The notes beneath the pieces were generated by a model. It searched no databases. It was not told the DNA's origin and was given only the letters and a program-made list of their open reading frames with translations. Below, piece by piece: positions 1-6,334 of a stretch of DNA of 10,366 nucleotides. How positions within the stretch are numbered: position 1 is the first letter of the stretch; every line of letters begins with the position of its first letter. The stretch covers positions 1 to 10,366 of the forward strand of contig JAUPUA010000085.1 in the NCBI GenBank assembly GCA_030917805.1, in the 5' to 3' direction. The DNA comes from Patescibacteria group bacterium. Lineage in GTDB: Bacteria > Patescibacteriota > Saccharimonadia > Saccharimonadales > HK-STAS-PATE-42. The position numbers and the translations under genes are program-made.

Positions 1-128
1 CAAAGACTTGGCCTGGCTTAGGTGGTAACGGTGAGCCTTTCTGATAGACATAGGCCCTTTAAACTTATTATCAAAGTTGTTTGGACTGTAAGGCTCACCG
101 TTACCACCTAAGCCAGGCCAAGTCTTTG
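1..128. repeat. Perfect 39-bp inverted repeat with 50-bp loop at the window edge
   Basis: Bases 1-39 are the exact reverse complement of bases 90-128, separated by bases 40-89. The match stops at 40/89, and on the other side it reaches base 1, so the arm may be longer beyond the window. The right arm and loop encode normal PBP sequence in frame (PKTWPGLGGNGEP, then YSPNNFDNKFKGPMSIR). The left arm merely repeats that stretch backwards. This is the pattern of a fold-back chimera or inversion junction, not of a natural terminator inside a gene. Confidence 0.93.
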
Positions 129-1629
129 GAGTATCCAGAATAGTGCTGCCAGGGCCCCAGCTGCTGCTCTGCATAAGTTTAGCGTAGGCAAATGGTTTAA
201 TACTACTTCCTGGTTGGCGAGGCTCTGCAGCTTCGTTGTATTGTCCAAATCCTTCGTATTGGAAATCTCTACTACCTACATAAGCTAGTACCTGTCCAGT
301 TTGGACGTCCACAGAAACTAGAGCGGCATTATCACCTCCACCCTTATCAATTGTAGCCATACCTTTTGCTACAGAATCATCTGCAATTTGTTGCATATCC
401 CAATCTAGAGTTGTAATAACCTTGTACCCACTGGTTTGTAGAGCCTTATTACCAAACTTTTCCTCGAGCTGCTTCTCTACCTCAAGAACAAAGTGTGGAG
501 CTTTAATATCATCGTATTGCCCTTTTAGAGCAAGTTCCTTGGGCTGAATTTGATCTAATACCGCAGTTGTATCTATAGATTCGGCTTCTTCTTTAGAAAT
601 ATAACCAAGATCTACCATGCCTTTTAGAGCTGCATTCATTCTAGCCTTTAGAAGATCTGGCTTAAAAGAGTCTCTATATGGATCGTAACGCGATGGGCTT
701 TGAGGTAGGGCTGCCAAGAAAATAGACTCACTAATTGTTAAATCTGAGGCATGCTTACCGTCCCCAAAATATCGCTGGGCGGCTCTTTCAATTCCAGTAG
801 CTGTGCCTCCGTAATTATTGGAGTTAAGATAGAGGGTTAAGATTTGATCTTTAGAATACGTTCTTTCGACTTCTATCGCCAGAATTAGCTCTTTAAGTTT
901 ACGAGAAATACTTTTTTCTGTGGTAAGAAGCTCATTTTTAACAAGCTGTTGAGTGATGGTTGAACCACCTTGAGATGTAGCATTTCCGCTCGATGAATTT
1001 TTTAGAGCAGCACGAAGAAGACCTTTAGGATCAAAGCCTCTGTGTTTTTGGAAATTACGGTCTTCTAGAGCAATTGTAGCGTTCTTAATATTATCAGAGA
1101 TTTTATCGCTTTCTACTACAGTGCGGTCTTTTTGGCCTTTTTGCTCCCAGAGGAGTACCTTACCTGTGCGATCGTAATACTTAACGCCGCTATTTTGGAT
1201 TCTGGCGGCAATTTCTTCTGGCTTAAGCTTATTAAGATCTTTTCTGTAATAAGCAAATAGGCCGAAGACGAATAGGCCGAAGATAAGTATTCCTATCCCG
1301 GCCGTCTTTAGACTAAAGATTAAACCTTCTCTGCTGAATAGAAACTTGAAGAGCCTTTTGGGGTGGGCGTACCAAAGAGCCTTTTTAAATCTACCTTTTG
1401 GTGGTTTACCGATAGAACCAGCAATACCCCCCCTCTTGGTTGCTGAGCGCTGATTAAGAAGACCCCTTCTAGTTGAATTGAGTCTAGCAACTGGGCTGGA
1501 GAGGTTCTTGTAATTTAAAGAAGTAGAGGACTTCTTAATCCTTTGAGTGCGGCTCTTAACCCCAACTCTTGCACCTTTAATAATACTGGCTCCTCTATTT
1601 TTTATAGATCTAGTTTTATTCTTTTGCAT
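1..1629 (-). CDS. Class A penicillin-binding protein (bifunctional transglycosylase/transpeptidase), 3' end missing
   Basis: It polymerises lipid II into glycan strands and cross-links the stem peptides at the outer face of the membrane. I read 543 codons from ATG at 1629 with no stop before the window edge. Residues 1 to about 105 are a long, strongly basic cytoplasmic tail rich in Lys, Arg and Ser. One membrane helix follows at about 107-128. The GT51 glycosyltransferase domain has EDRNFQKHRG with catalytic Glu189, then GGSTITQQLVKN and YLNSNNYGG. The transpeptidase domain has PGSSIKPF with nucleophile Ser475. The later KTG motif lies outside the window. Family-like sequence runs to about residue 530 (FKGPMSIRKA). 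The last 13 codons are an inverted copy of bases 90-128 and do not look like a PBP. A weak AGGAG lies about 13 bases before the ATG. The gene follows dnaN on the same strand but has its own promoter. Certain as a PBP; uncertain at its C-terminal end. Confidence 0.95.
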   Translation of the reverse strand, partial: MQKNKTRSIKNRGASIIKGARVGVKSRTQRIKKSSTSLNYKNLSSPVARLNSTRRGLLNQRSATKRGGIAGSIGKPPKGRFKKALWYAHPKRLFKFLFSREGLIFSLKTAGIGILIFGLFVFGLFAYYRKDLNKLKPEEIAARIQNSGVKYYDRTGKVLLWEQKGQKDRTVVESDKISDNIKNATIALEDRNFQKHRGFDPKGLLRAALKNSSSGNATSQGGSTITQQLVKNELLTTEKSISRKLKELILAIEVERTYSKDQILTLYLNSNNYGGTATGIERAAQRYFGDGKHASDLTISESIFLAALPQSPSRYDPYRDSFKPDLLKARMNAALKGMVDLGYISKEEAESIDTTAVLDQIQPKELALKGQYDDIKAPHFVLEVEKQLEEKFGNKALQTSGYKVITTLDWDMQQIADDSVAKGMATIDKGGGDNAALVSVDVQTGQVLAYVGSRDFQYEGFGQYNEAAEPRQPGSSIKPFAYAKLMQSSSWGPGSTILDTPKTWPGLGGNGEPYSPNNFDNKFKGPMSIRKAHRYHLSQAKSL

Positions 1630-1707
1630 ATATATCTGGCGGCTCCTGAGCAGACCTTATAGCTACTCTTTGGATAGTTATAAACATAGCCTTAATAAGT
1701 CCCTCAT

Positions 1708-1737
1708 ATTATACCTAAAGTGAGAGTTATTAATCAA
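1708..1737 (-). promoter_or_regulatory. Sigma-70-type promoter for the PBP gene
   Basis: On the minus strand there is TTGATT (1732-1737), an 18-base spacer, and a perfect TATAAT (1708-1713). Transcription would start near 1701, leaving about a 70-base leader before the PBP start codon at 1629. This lets the PBP be expressed apart from dnaA-dnaN. Confidence 0.65.
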
Positions 1738-1760
1738 AAAAGTTTATCGGTTACTAAACT
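1736..1760 (-). terminator. Weak intrinsic terminator after dnaN
   Basis: Reading the minus strand, AGTTTA (1760-1755) pairs with TAAACT (1746-1741) across an 8-base loop, and a short run of T follows directly. The stem is AT-rich and only 6 bp, so termination may be partial. It overlaps the -35 element of the PBP promoter. Its position 18 bases after the dnaN stop supports the call. Confidence 0.4.
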
Positions 1761-1777
1761 GGAGGTGAAAGTTACTC

Positions 1778-2908
1778 CTAGGTATTAATAGGCATAATAA
1801 TATGCTGGTGGACAGGAGCAGACTTCTTGTCGGAATTTGCAGAGATAATAAAAGGAGTAAGACCTTTTGAAAAACGGATGTCCAAAAGATCTGAATCGAA
1901 AGAGCCTAGAGCATCAATCAGATATCGAGAGTTAAGATTAATTGAGCCAGATGAATCTGTAGAGACGGCTATTTGGGAATGGTTTTCGCCTACTTGATTG
2001 GCAATAGAATTAACCGTAAGGACCTGATCTTCTTTTTCAACCTGAAGTGAGATGGCTCCGGCAGATTCTCGAGCGAAAAGTGCAGCGATCTTTACGGTTT
2101 GGAGTAGTTCTGCTCTATCGATCGTAAAGTTTATGTCACTACTGGCGGGGATTAGGTTCTTGTATGCTGGATATTCACCTGATATTAATCGGCTAATAAG
2201 TGTAACATCACCTATTATGAAGCTCACTTGGTCTACCTCGGCTATAAGCTCGATTGATTCAACCTCTTGTGACTGAATAATCTTTAATAGATCTTGGATT
2301 GTGGCTGATGGTATAATTATATCTTCAATATTTTGCGAAGCGGAGACTATTGGGATTGTCTTTTCTGCCAGCCTATAGCTGTCTGTAGAGACCATATAAA
2401 GACTGGAGCTATCCACCGTATAGAACATTACTCCACAAAATACTGGCCGTGTGTCATCTTTACTGGCCGCAAAGGCAACAGCACTGATGGCTTCTTTAAA
2501 TTGGCTACAATTTAGTTTAATACTTTCTGCTTTAGAGACCTCAGGTATTTTTGGGTAATCCTCAGGATTAAGGAGATATATGGATGATTGATGATTCTTG
2601 GTGGATATTTTAAGACGAAGATTTTTGCCTTCTTCTAGGGTAACAAGTTCATCAGAGATAGAGGATAGGAAATCTATAGTTATTCTGGCGGGGACGGCGA
2701 TAACTCCATCAGAGATAATGTTAGCTTTTATAGTAGAAAGTATTGCTTGGTTGAGATTGGTTGAGGTTAATTTAAGGAGTGCTGTTGTTTTGTCAGCTTG
2801 AATTAAAACTGAGCTAAGTATCGGTAGGTCAGCATGCTGATTGGCTCCCCTAGATTCTATTTGGAGAATGTTTAAAAGAGATTGGCGGTTTACTTCGATT
2901 TTTAGCAT
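1778..2908 (-). CDS. dnaN: DNA polymerase III subunit beta (sliding clamp)
   Basis: This ring-shaped clamp encircles DNA and tethers the replicative polymerase, and it recruits repair and regulatory partners. The 376-residue length is normal for the family. The N-terminus MLKIEVNRQSLLNIL followed by LPILSSVLIQ is the typical start of clamp domain 1. The stretch LNPEDYPKIPEV near residue 115 is the usual link into domain 2, and the C-terminus HIIMPINT matches the family's final strand. Three clamp folds of about 125 residues each fit the length. It lies downstream of dnaA on the same strand, the standard arrangement. No Shine-Dalgarno sequence precedes the ATG: the leader there is A- and C-rich (AAACCAATCAAAACCCT). 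The start is nevertheless well supported by the conserved N-terminus. The stop is TAG. Confidence 0.97.
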   Translation of the reverse strand: MLKIEVNRQSLLNILQIESRGANQHADLPILSSVLIQADKTTALLKLTSTNLNQAILSTIKANIISDGVIAVPARITIDFLSSISDELVTLEEGKNLRLKISTKNHQSSIYLLNPEDYPKIPEVSKAESIKLNCSQFKEAISAVAFAASKDDTRPVFCGVMFYTVDSSSLYMVSTDSYRLAEKTIPIVSASQNIEDIIIPSATIQDLLKIIQSQEVESIELIAEVDQVSFIIGDVTLISRLISGEYPAYKNLIPASSDINFTIDRAELLQTVKIAALFARESAGAISLQVEKEDQVLTVNSIANQVGENHSQIAVSTDSSGSINLNSRYLIDALGSFDSDLLDIRFSKGLTPFIISANSDKKSAPVHQHIIMPINT

Positions 2909-2997
2909 AGGGTTTTGATTGGTTTAGTTAATTCTTAATTGTATATGTTTGTGGGAATAATTTGTTAAAAGGGAATTTTGTTCTAATTACTATTCTA

Positions 2998-3025
2998 TTA
3001 AATATAGTAGTAGTAGTAGGTGTGT
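2998..3025 (-). promoter_or_regulatory. Possible dnaN promoter overlapping the TAG triplets
   Basis: On the minus strand TTTACA is followed by a 16-base spacer made mostly of the CTA repeats and then TATATT. This is a fair match to a sigma-70 promoter about 90 bases before dnaN. It could be chance in AT-rich DNA. If real, transcription of dnaN would begin within the unwinding element. Confidence 0.3.
3005..3019 (+). promoter_or_regulatory. DnaA-trio-like element (five tandem TAG triplets)
   Basis: The plus strand reads TAG five times in a row, so the dnaA sense strand reads CTA five times. In B. subtilis, DnaA loads from a box onto a single strand carrying 3'-GAT-5' triplets, which opens the origin. 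Here an imperfect box (TGTGTAAAG, 3021-3029) lies next to the triplets and AT-rich DNA lies on the other side. Five exact repeats is a clean example. The assignment is by pattern only. Confidence 0.6.
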
Positions 3026-3205
3026 AAAGTGTGGGCGTAAAGCTACCTTCCCTGTAAAGATTAACAGCGGGGACGCTTAAAGGTGCGTGTTGTGGAGTCG
3101 CTGTGCTAATTATGTGTTTAAGGTTTGAAGTTGTAACATTTTTAGCAACACTACTGTTGTAGAAAGTGTGAACAAGTAGATAGTTGTACATGTACTGTGA
3201 ACAGC

Positions 3206-3214
3206 TTATGCACA
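3206..3214 (+). promoter_or_regulatory. DnaA box (TTATGCACA)
   Basis: It is an exact match to TTATNCACA, about 45 bases beyond the dnaA stop codon and inside the candidate origin. Confidence 0.65.
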
Positions 3215-3259
3215 TAGTTATAGACATGGAGGTTTTTGAAATGAGGGTCATAATGTTTG

Positions 3260-4681
3260 TTATTGTTCGTAAAGTTTTTGCCTTATTGCGCCAACATGCC
3301 GTCTTAGGTTGAAATCTTCGTCGAGGTTATTAGTGATTTTATTGATAGAATGCATTGCTGTGGTGTGGTCTTTTCTGCCAAGTGCACTAGCTATCTTTGG
3401 GAGTGATAGCTTTAGCTCTGTCCTCATTAAGTACATTGCAATCTGTCGAGTGAGGGCTATTTCTTTATCTCTCCTTGCACTTAGTACGTCGCTTTCCTCA
3501 ATCCCAAAGTGTTCACAGCAGACTGCCGTAATGTGCTGATAGGTGAAGCGTTTTGGCGTTTTTGTGGCGGATTTAAGAATACTCTTAACTAGCTCTAGGT
3601 CTGGTTTAAGGTTTTGGACTTGGCAGAGTACCAGAATTTGGTTGATGGCACCTTCTAACTCACGGATATTGTTTTTAATATTGGAGGCAATGAATTCTAC
3701 GCTTTCATAATCCAACTCTACATTTTGAGCCTTAGCTTTAGATTGGATTATGGCACAACGTGTCTCGAAATCTGGGGACTGAACATCAACAGTCATGCCC
3801 CATTCAAATCTAGAGCGCAACCTGTCTGGTAGTGTTGGTATTGAGCGAGGCGGCTGATCTGCGGAAAGAATAATTTGCTTATTGTTTTGATGAAGGATGT
3901 TAAAAGTGTGAAAAAACTCCTCCATAGTCTTGTCTTTTCCGGCAATAAACTGAATATCATCAATCACCAGAACGTCTGCATTATTATAGGTTTCAATAAA
4001 GTTGCTCGTTGCTTTATTGCGAATACTATCTAAGAAGTCATTTACGTAGGTTTGAGTAGAGGTGTATACAACATTCTTTTCTGGATGGGTCTCTAGAATA
4101 GCATTTGCTACGGCTTGCATAAGGTGAGTTTTGCCGAGGCCGACCCCGCCATATATAAATAAAGGGTTGAATCTTTGTCCAGGTTCTTTGGCAATAGCTT
4201 GGGCAACAGTATATGCGAGCTCATTGCTGCTCCCTACTACGAAGTTTCCGAAGGTATACTTAGGGTTAATAGGTAAAACAATCCCCCGAGGATCTTGCTT
4301 TTTTTGGGAGCTGGAACTTGTAAAACTAGATCTTGAGTTTGACCTGTAACCGGCCCTACTGTTATCTGGTTGGTCATTCCCCGTAGCAGTGTTCTTTCTG
4401 GCACTACTTCTCTTTGTTCCGGCAACTTTAAATTCTAATTCGGTAACACTACTACTAGGGTAATTTTTTTGAAGAAGTTTTAGTATCTTCGCTGAGTAGC
4501 GTTCCTGGAGATTCTTGCTAACAAAGTTGTTAGGGGTAGTTATGATGGCTTTGACGGGGTCGGTTTCGATAGTATCAAGTCTGGTCGATAGAAACCAAGT
4601 TTTAAAGTTGGCTTCACTGAGTTCCTTTTGAACCTCTTCTAAAACACCTTGCCACACAAGAGATAGGTCTTGCTGATCCAT
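3260..4681 (-). CDS. dnaA: Chromosomal replication initiator protein DnaA
   Basis: This AAA+ ATPase binds DnaA boxes and melts the origin to start chromosome replication. It has 473 residues and all four domains. Domain I (1 to about 87) starts with LSLVWQGVLEEV and holds NFKTWF. Domain II (about 88-132) is a Ser/Arg/Asn-rich flexible linker. Domain III has Walker A GGVGLGKTH (178-186), Walker B VLVIDD (237-242), sensor 1 ILSADQPP, and PDRLRSRFEWG with probable arginine finger Arg291. Domain IV (about 378-473) has the helix-turn-helix and the signature GRKDHTTAMHSINKI (435-449). GAGGG lies six bases before the ATG, which supports this start. Boxes on both sides of the gene suggest autoregulation. 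No key residue is missing. Confidence 0.98.
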   Translation of the reverse strand: MDQQDLSLVWQGVLEEVQKELSEANFKTWFLSTRLDTIETDPVKAIITTPNNFVSKNLQERYSAKILKLLQKNYPSSSVTELEFKVAGTKRSSARKNTATGNDQPDNSRAGYRSNSRSSFTSSSSQKKQDPRGIVLPINPKYTFGNFVVGSSNELAYTVAQAIAKEPGQRFNPLFIYGGVGLGKTHLMQAVANAILETHPEKNVVYTSTQTYVNDFLDSIRNKATSNFIETYNNADVLVIDDIQFIAGKDKTMEEFFHTFNILHQNNKQIILSADQPPRSIPTLPDRLRSRFEWGMTVDVQSPDFETRCAIIQSKAKAQNVELDYESVEFIASNIKNNIRELEGAINQILVLCQVQNLKPDLELVKSILKSATKTPKRFTYQHITAVCCEHFGIEESDVLSARRDKEIALTRQIAMYLMRTELKLSLPKIASALGRKDHTTAMHSINKITNNLDEDFNLRRHVGAIRQKLYEQ

Positions 4682-4831
4682 TTCTTACCCTCACAATTTA
4701 ATCTTAAGGATTGAGGTCTCTCTCAAATACATATGAAAGGCGCCAAAAAGGCCCAATTCGCTTATTGATTTGAATAGTACTCTTACTCCTAAATACTTAC
4801 TAATAGTTAAGTATAGTTGAATAGAGAGTAG

Positions 4832-4840
4832 TTATCCACA
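4832..4840 (+). promoter_or_regulatory. Consensus DnaA box (TTATCCACA)
   Basis: It is a perfect match to the strongest known DnaA box, about 150 bases upstream of the dnaA start codon. Confidence 0.8.
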
Positions 4841-4885
4841 ATCGTTGTGCGGTAGACGTAGAGTAATATTTGTATACGCTTAGGT

Positions 4886-4894
4886 TTATACACA
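4886..4894 (+). promoter_or_regulatory. DnaA box (TTATACACA)
   Basis: It is an exact match to TTATNCACA in the same orientation as the box at 4832, with 54 bases between their starts. Confidence 0.7.
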
Positions 4895-4920
4895 GCCCTA
4901 TCGTCCAACCTGTTAATACT

Positions 4921-4929
4921 TGTGTAAAA
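4921..4929 (-). promoter_or_regulatory. Near-consensus DnaA box (TTTTACACA)
   Basis: Read on the minus strand it has one mismatch to TTATNCACA. It faces the two exact boxes in this gap. Supported mainly by its company. Confidence 0.4.
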
Positions 4930-4942
4930 AGGGTGGAAAAGC

Positions 4943-4971
4943 TTGATTGACTACTTATGCACTGTTATAAT
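4943..4971 (+). promoter_or_regulatory. Sigma-70-type promoter for the LysM-CHAP and Mur ligase genes
   Basis: TTGATT (4943-4948), a 17-base spacer and a perfect TATAAT (4966-4971) make this the best promoter in the window. Transcription would begin near 4978. The leader to the hydrolase start is about 120 to 175 bases, depending on which start is used. Confidence 0.75.
4955..4963 (+). promoter_or_regulatory. Near-consensus DnaA box inside a promoter (TTATGCACT)
   Basis: It has one mismatch, in the last base, to TTATNCACA. It lies in the spacer between the -35 and -10 elements of the plus-strand promoter, so bound DnaA would be expected to block RNA polymerase there. Confidence 0.4.
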
Positions 4972-5143
4972 AATTCGCTACAGGTTTGTGTTCAAAAGAA
5001 CTGTTCAGAGATCTGTCATATATTTTGAAACTATAAGATTTAAATTCTCTTTGCTTATTTTGATTTATTCTATAGCAAAAAAGGGGGATCTATACGTATT
5101 AGAAGAAAAGTCCTGCTAAAGGACAAAAGCAATAGACCATCAC

Positions 5144-5161
5144 GCCTCAACCTTTTGAGGC
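5144..5161 (+). repeat. Perfect 7-bp hairpin covering the TTG start codon
   Basis: GCCTCAA (5144-5150), loop CCTT (5151-5154) and TTGAGGC (5155-5161) form an exact stem. No run of T follows, so it is not an intrinsic terminator. The TTG that could start the hydrolase gene is the first codon of the right arm and would be buried in the folded RNA. A smaller hairpin (GTCCT, loop GCTAA, AGGAC) precedes it at 5110-5124. Confidence 0.6.
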
Positions 5162-6282
5162 CTCTTAAAGCTAGACTTAACTATTCTGAGAGCAAGCGTT
5201 ATTATATTGGTTTTTGGGTGGCGGTGACAACTTCTGTATTAGGTTTGTTCACACTTAGTGCTAGGCCGGAAGCCCTTAAAGACGCCCCTGCTTCGCAGAG
5301 TTTTATAAGCTCAAGATTAATTGAGGCAAAAGGCCAATCTTCATTAAGTGCACTTAATAAGACCTTCGAAGAAACAGAAGAGGTCTCTAATGTAGACTTA
5401 GAATCAGCTGATCTAGCAGCCGTAGTTGGGCAAGAGTCTGGACTCTTAGTTGAGAGTAATGTTAATGAGTACAGGGACACTTTATTTACACAGAAGACCG
5501 TTGCCCCAATTCAGGGTGAGATTGTGGATAAGCCACAAACCACAGCCTCATCGGGCTCCTTAAGAGTAGTAACTGAGTACGTTACTATGGCAGCTGACAC
5601 AATCCCAAGTATTGCCGAGAGATACGTGATAAGCCCAGATACTATTAGGTGGGCTAACAATCTAACTGGTGACCTGGTAGCACCGGGTACTAAGTTAAAG
5701 ATTCTGCCAATTACTGGTGTTTTAGTGATAGCCAAAGATGGAGATACCCCAAAGAAGATTGCCGACTCTACTAACGCCTCTGCCGAAGAGATTGCTCTTT
5801 TTAACGATATTGATATTAGTACTAATATTCCTGGAGGTACACAGATAATTGTTCCCAGTGGTACCCCTAGAACTACGGTTAGTACAGGTAGAAATAGGGG
5901 TTCTAGTAGTACCACTTCTTCATATGGTTTTTCCTCAAGCTTTGCCTTTAGTGGGGGGAATACTTATAGCCGTGGATATTGTACATGGCATGCTGCGAAT
6001 AGAAGAGCTCAAATAGGTAGACCAATCCCAAATAGAATGGGAAATGCGGTTAGGTGGGCTAGAAATGCTGCGGCTGCGGGTTTTGGTGTTGATGGAAACC
6101 CAAGAGCTGGAGATGTCTTGTGGCACAGAAACATTGGGGGTGCCGGACATGTTGCTTTTGTAGAGGGAATTAATGAGGATGGAAGCCTGAAGGTTAGTGA
6201 TATGAACTATCCGAGCTGGGGAAGAGTAACTTATCGTACTGTTTCACCTGGCGAGTTTGGGAGCTATTTGTTCATACATTAA
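5155..6282 (+). CDS. Membrane-anchored peptidoglycan hydrolase with two LysM-like repeats and a CHAP domain
   Basis: It probably cleaves peptidoglycan cross-bridges or stem peptides outside the cell membrane. From TTG at 5155 it has 375 residues. A basic N-terminus precedes one membrane helix (about 16-36). An acidic spacer follows, then two LysM-like repeats that would bind glycan (about 139-186 and 189-236) and a Ser/Gly-rich linker (about 237-270). The CHAP domain (about 271-375) has YCTWHAANRR with nucleophile Cys276, GHVAFVEG with His332, and SDMNY near Asn351. The start is uncertain. No Shine-Dalgarno precedes TTG, and the frame stays open back to 5044 with a Lys/Arg-rich reading. AGGGGG at 5082-5087 would suit an ATT start at 5098. 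The Mur ligase gene follows after 52 bases, probably in one transcript. Domain calls are firm; the exact substrate is not known. Confidence 0.9.
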   Translation: MRPLKARLNYSESKRYYIGFWVAVTTSVLGLFTLSARPEALKDAPASQSFISSRLIEAKGQSSLSALNKTFEETEEVSNVDLESADLAAVVGQESGLLVESNVNEYRDTLFTQKTVAPIQGEIVDKPQTTASSGSLRVVTEYVTMAADTIPSIAERYVISPDTIRWANNLTGDLVAPGTKLKILPITGVLVIAKDGDTPKKIADSTNASAEEIALFNDIDISTNIPGGTQIIVPSGTPRTTVSTGRNRGSSSTTSSYGFSSSFAFSGGNTYSRGYCTWHAANRRAQIGRPIPNRMGNAVRWARNAAAAGFGVDGNPRAGDVLWHRNIGGAGHVAFVEGINEDGSLKVSDMNYPSWGRVTYRTVSPGEFGSYLFIH

Positions 6283-6334
6283 GGTAGTGGTTGGCCTAAC
6301 CCTGAAAGTGCAGATGTGGTTTAATTAGGAGTAT

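Larger units (their letters stand above)
2909..3259. other. dnaA-dnaN intergenic region, candidate origin of replication (oriC)
   Basis: These 351 bases hold no convincing gene. They contain one consensus DnaA box (3206-3214), a run of five TAG triplets (3005-3019), and an AT-rich flank on the dnaN side (about 2929-3004). A small perfect hairpin (CAACA, loop CTAC, TGTTG) lies at 3146-3159. Several imperfect boxes of TGTG type occur, for example 3021-3029 and 3167-3175. The order from dnaA towards dnaN, boxes then triplets then AT-rich DNA, matches the B. subtilis unwinding region. The dnaN promoter must also lie here or further upstream. Confidence 0.65.
4682..5154. other. Divergent intergenic region upstream of dnaA with DnaA-box cluster
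   Basis: About 470 bases separate dnaA from the plus-strand hydrolase gene. The region holds two exact DnaA boxes (4832, 4886), two one-mismatch boxes (4921, 4955) and a strong plus-strand promoter (4943-4971). It ends in AT-rich DNA (4980-5080). Near the hydrolase there is a Shine-Dalgarno-like AGGGGG (5082-5087) and two hairpins (5110-5124, 5144-5161). I see no clear dnaA promoter; TTGGGC, 17 bases, TATGTA on the minus strand (about 4731-4759) is a weak candidate. The box cluster resembles the upstream half of a bipartite origin and is a likely site of dnaA autorepression. Confidence 0.7.

Noticed and set aside
1761..1778. GGAG...CTCC as a hairpin terminator after dnaN
   Set aside because: Only four base pairs form across a 10-base loop. 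The AGTTTA/TAAACT stem followed by T at 1736-1760 is the better candidate.
2928..3251. 107-codon minus-strand reading frame between dnaA and dnaN
   Set aside because: It has no Shine-Dalgarno-supported family resemblance. Its Thr/Pro run simply reads through the TAG triplets, and it covers the DnaA box and AT-rich DNA of the candidate origin.
6283..6334. Terminator between the CHAP and Mur ligase genes (GGTT/AACC near 6290-6302)
   Set aside because: The stem is only four base pairs and no T run follows, so read-through into the ligase gene is expected.
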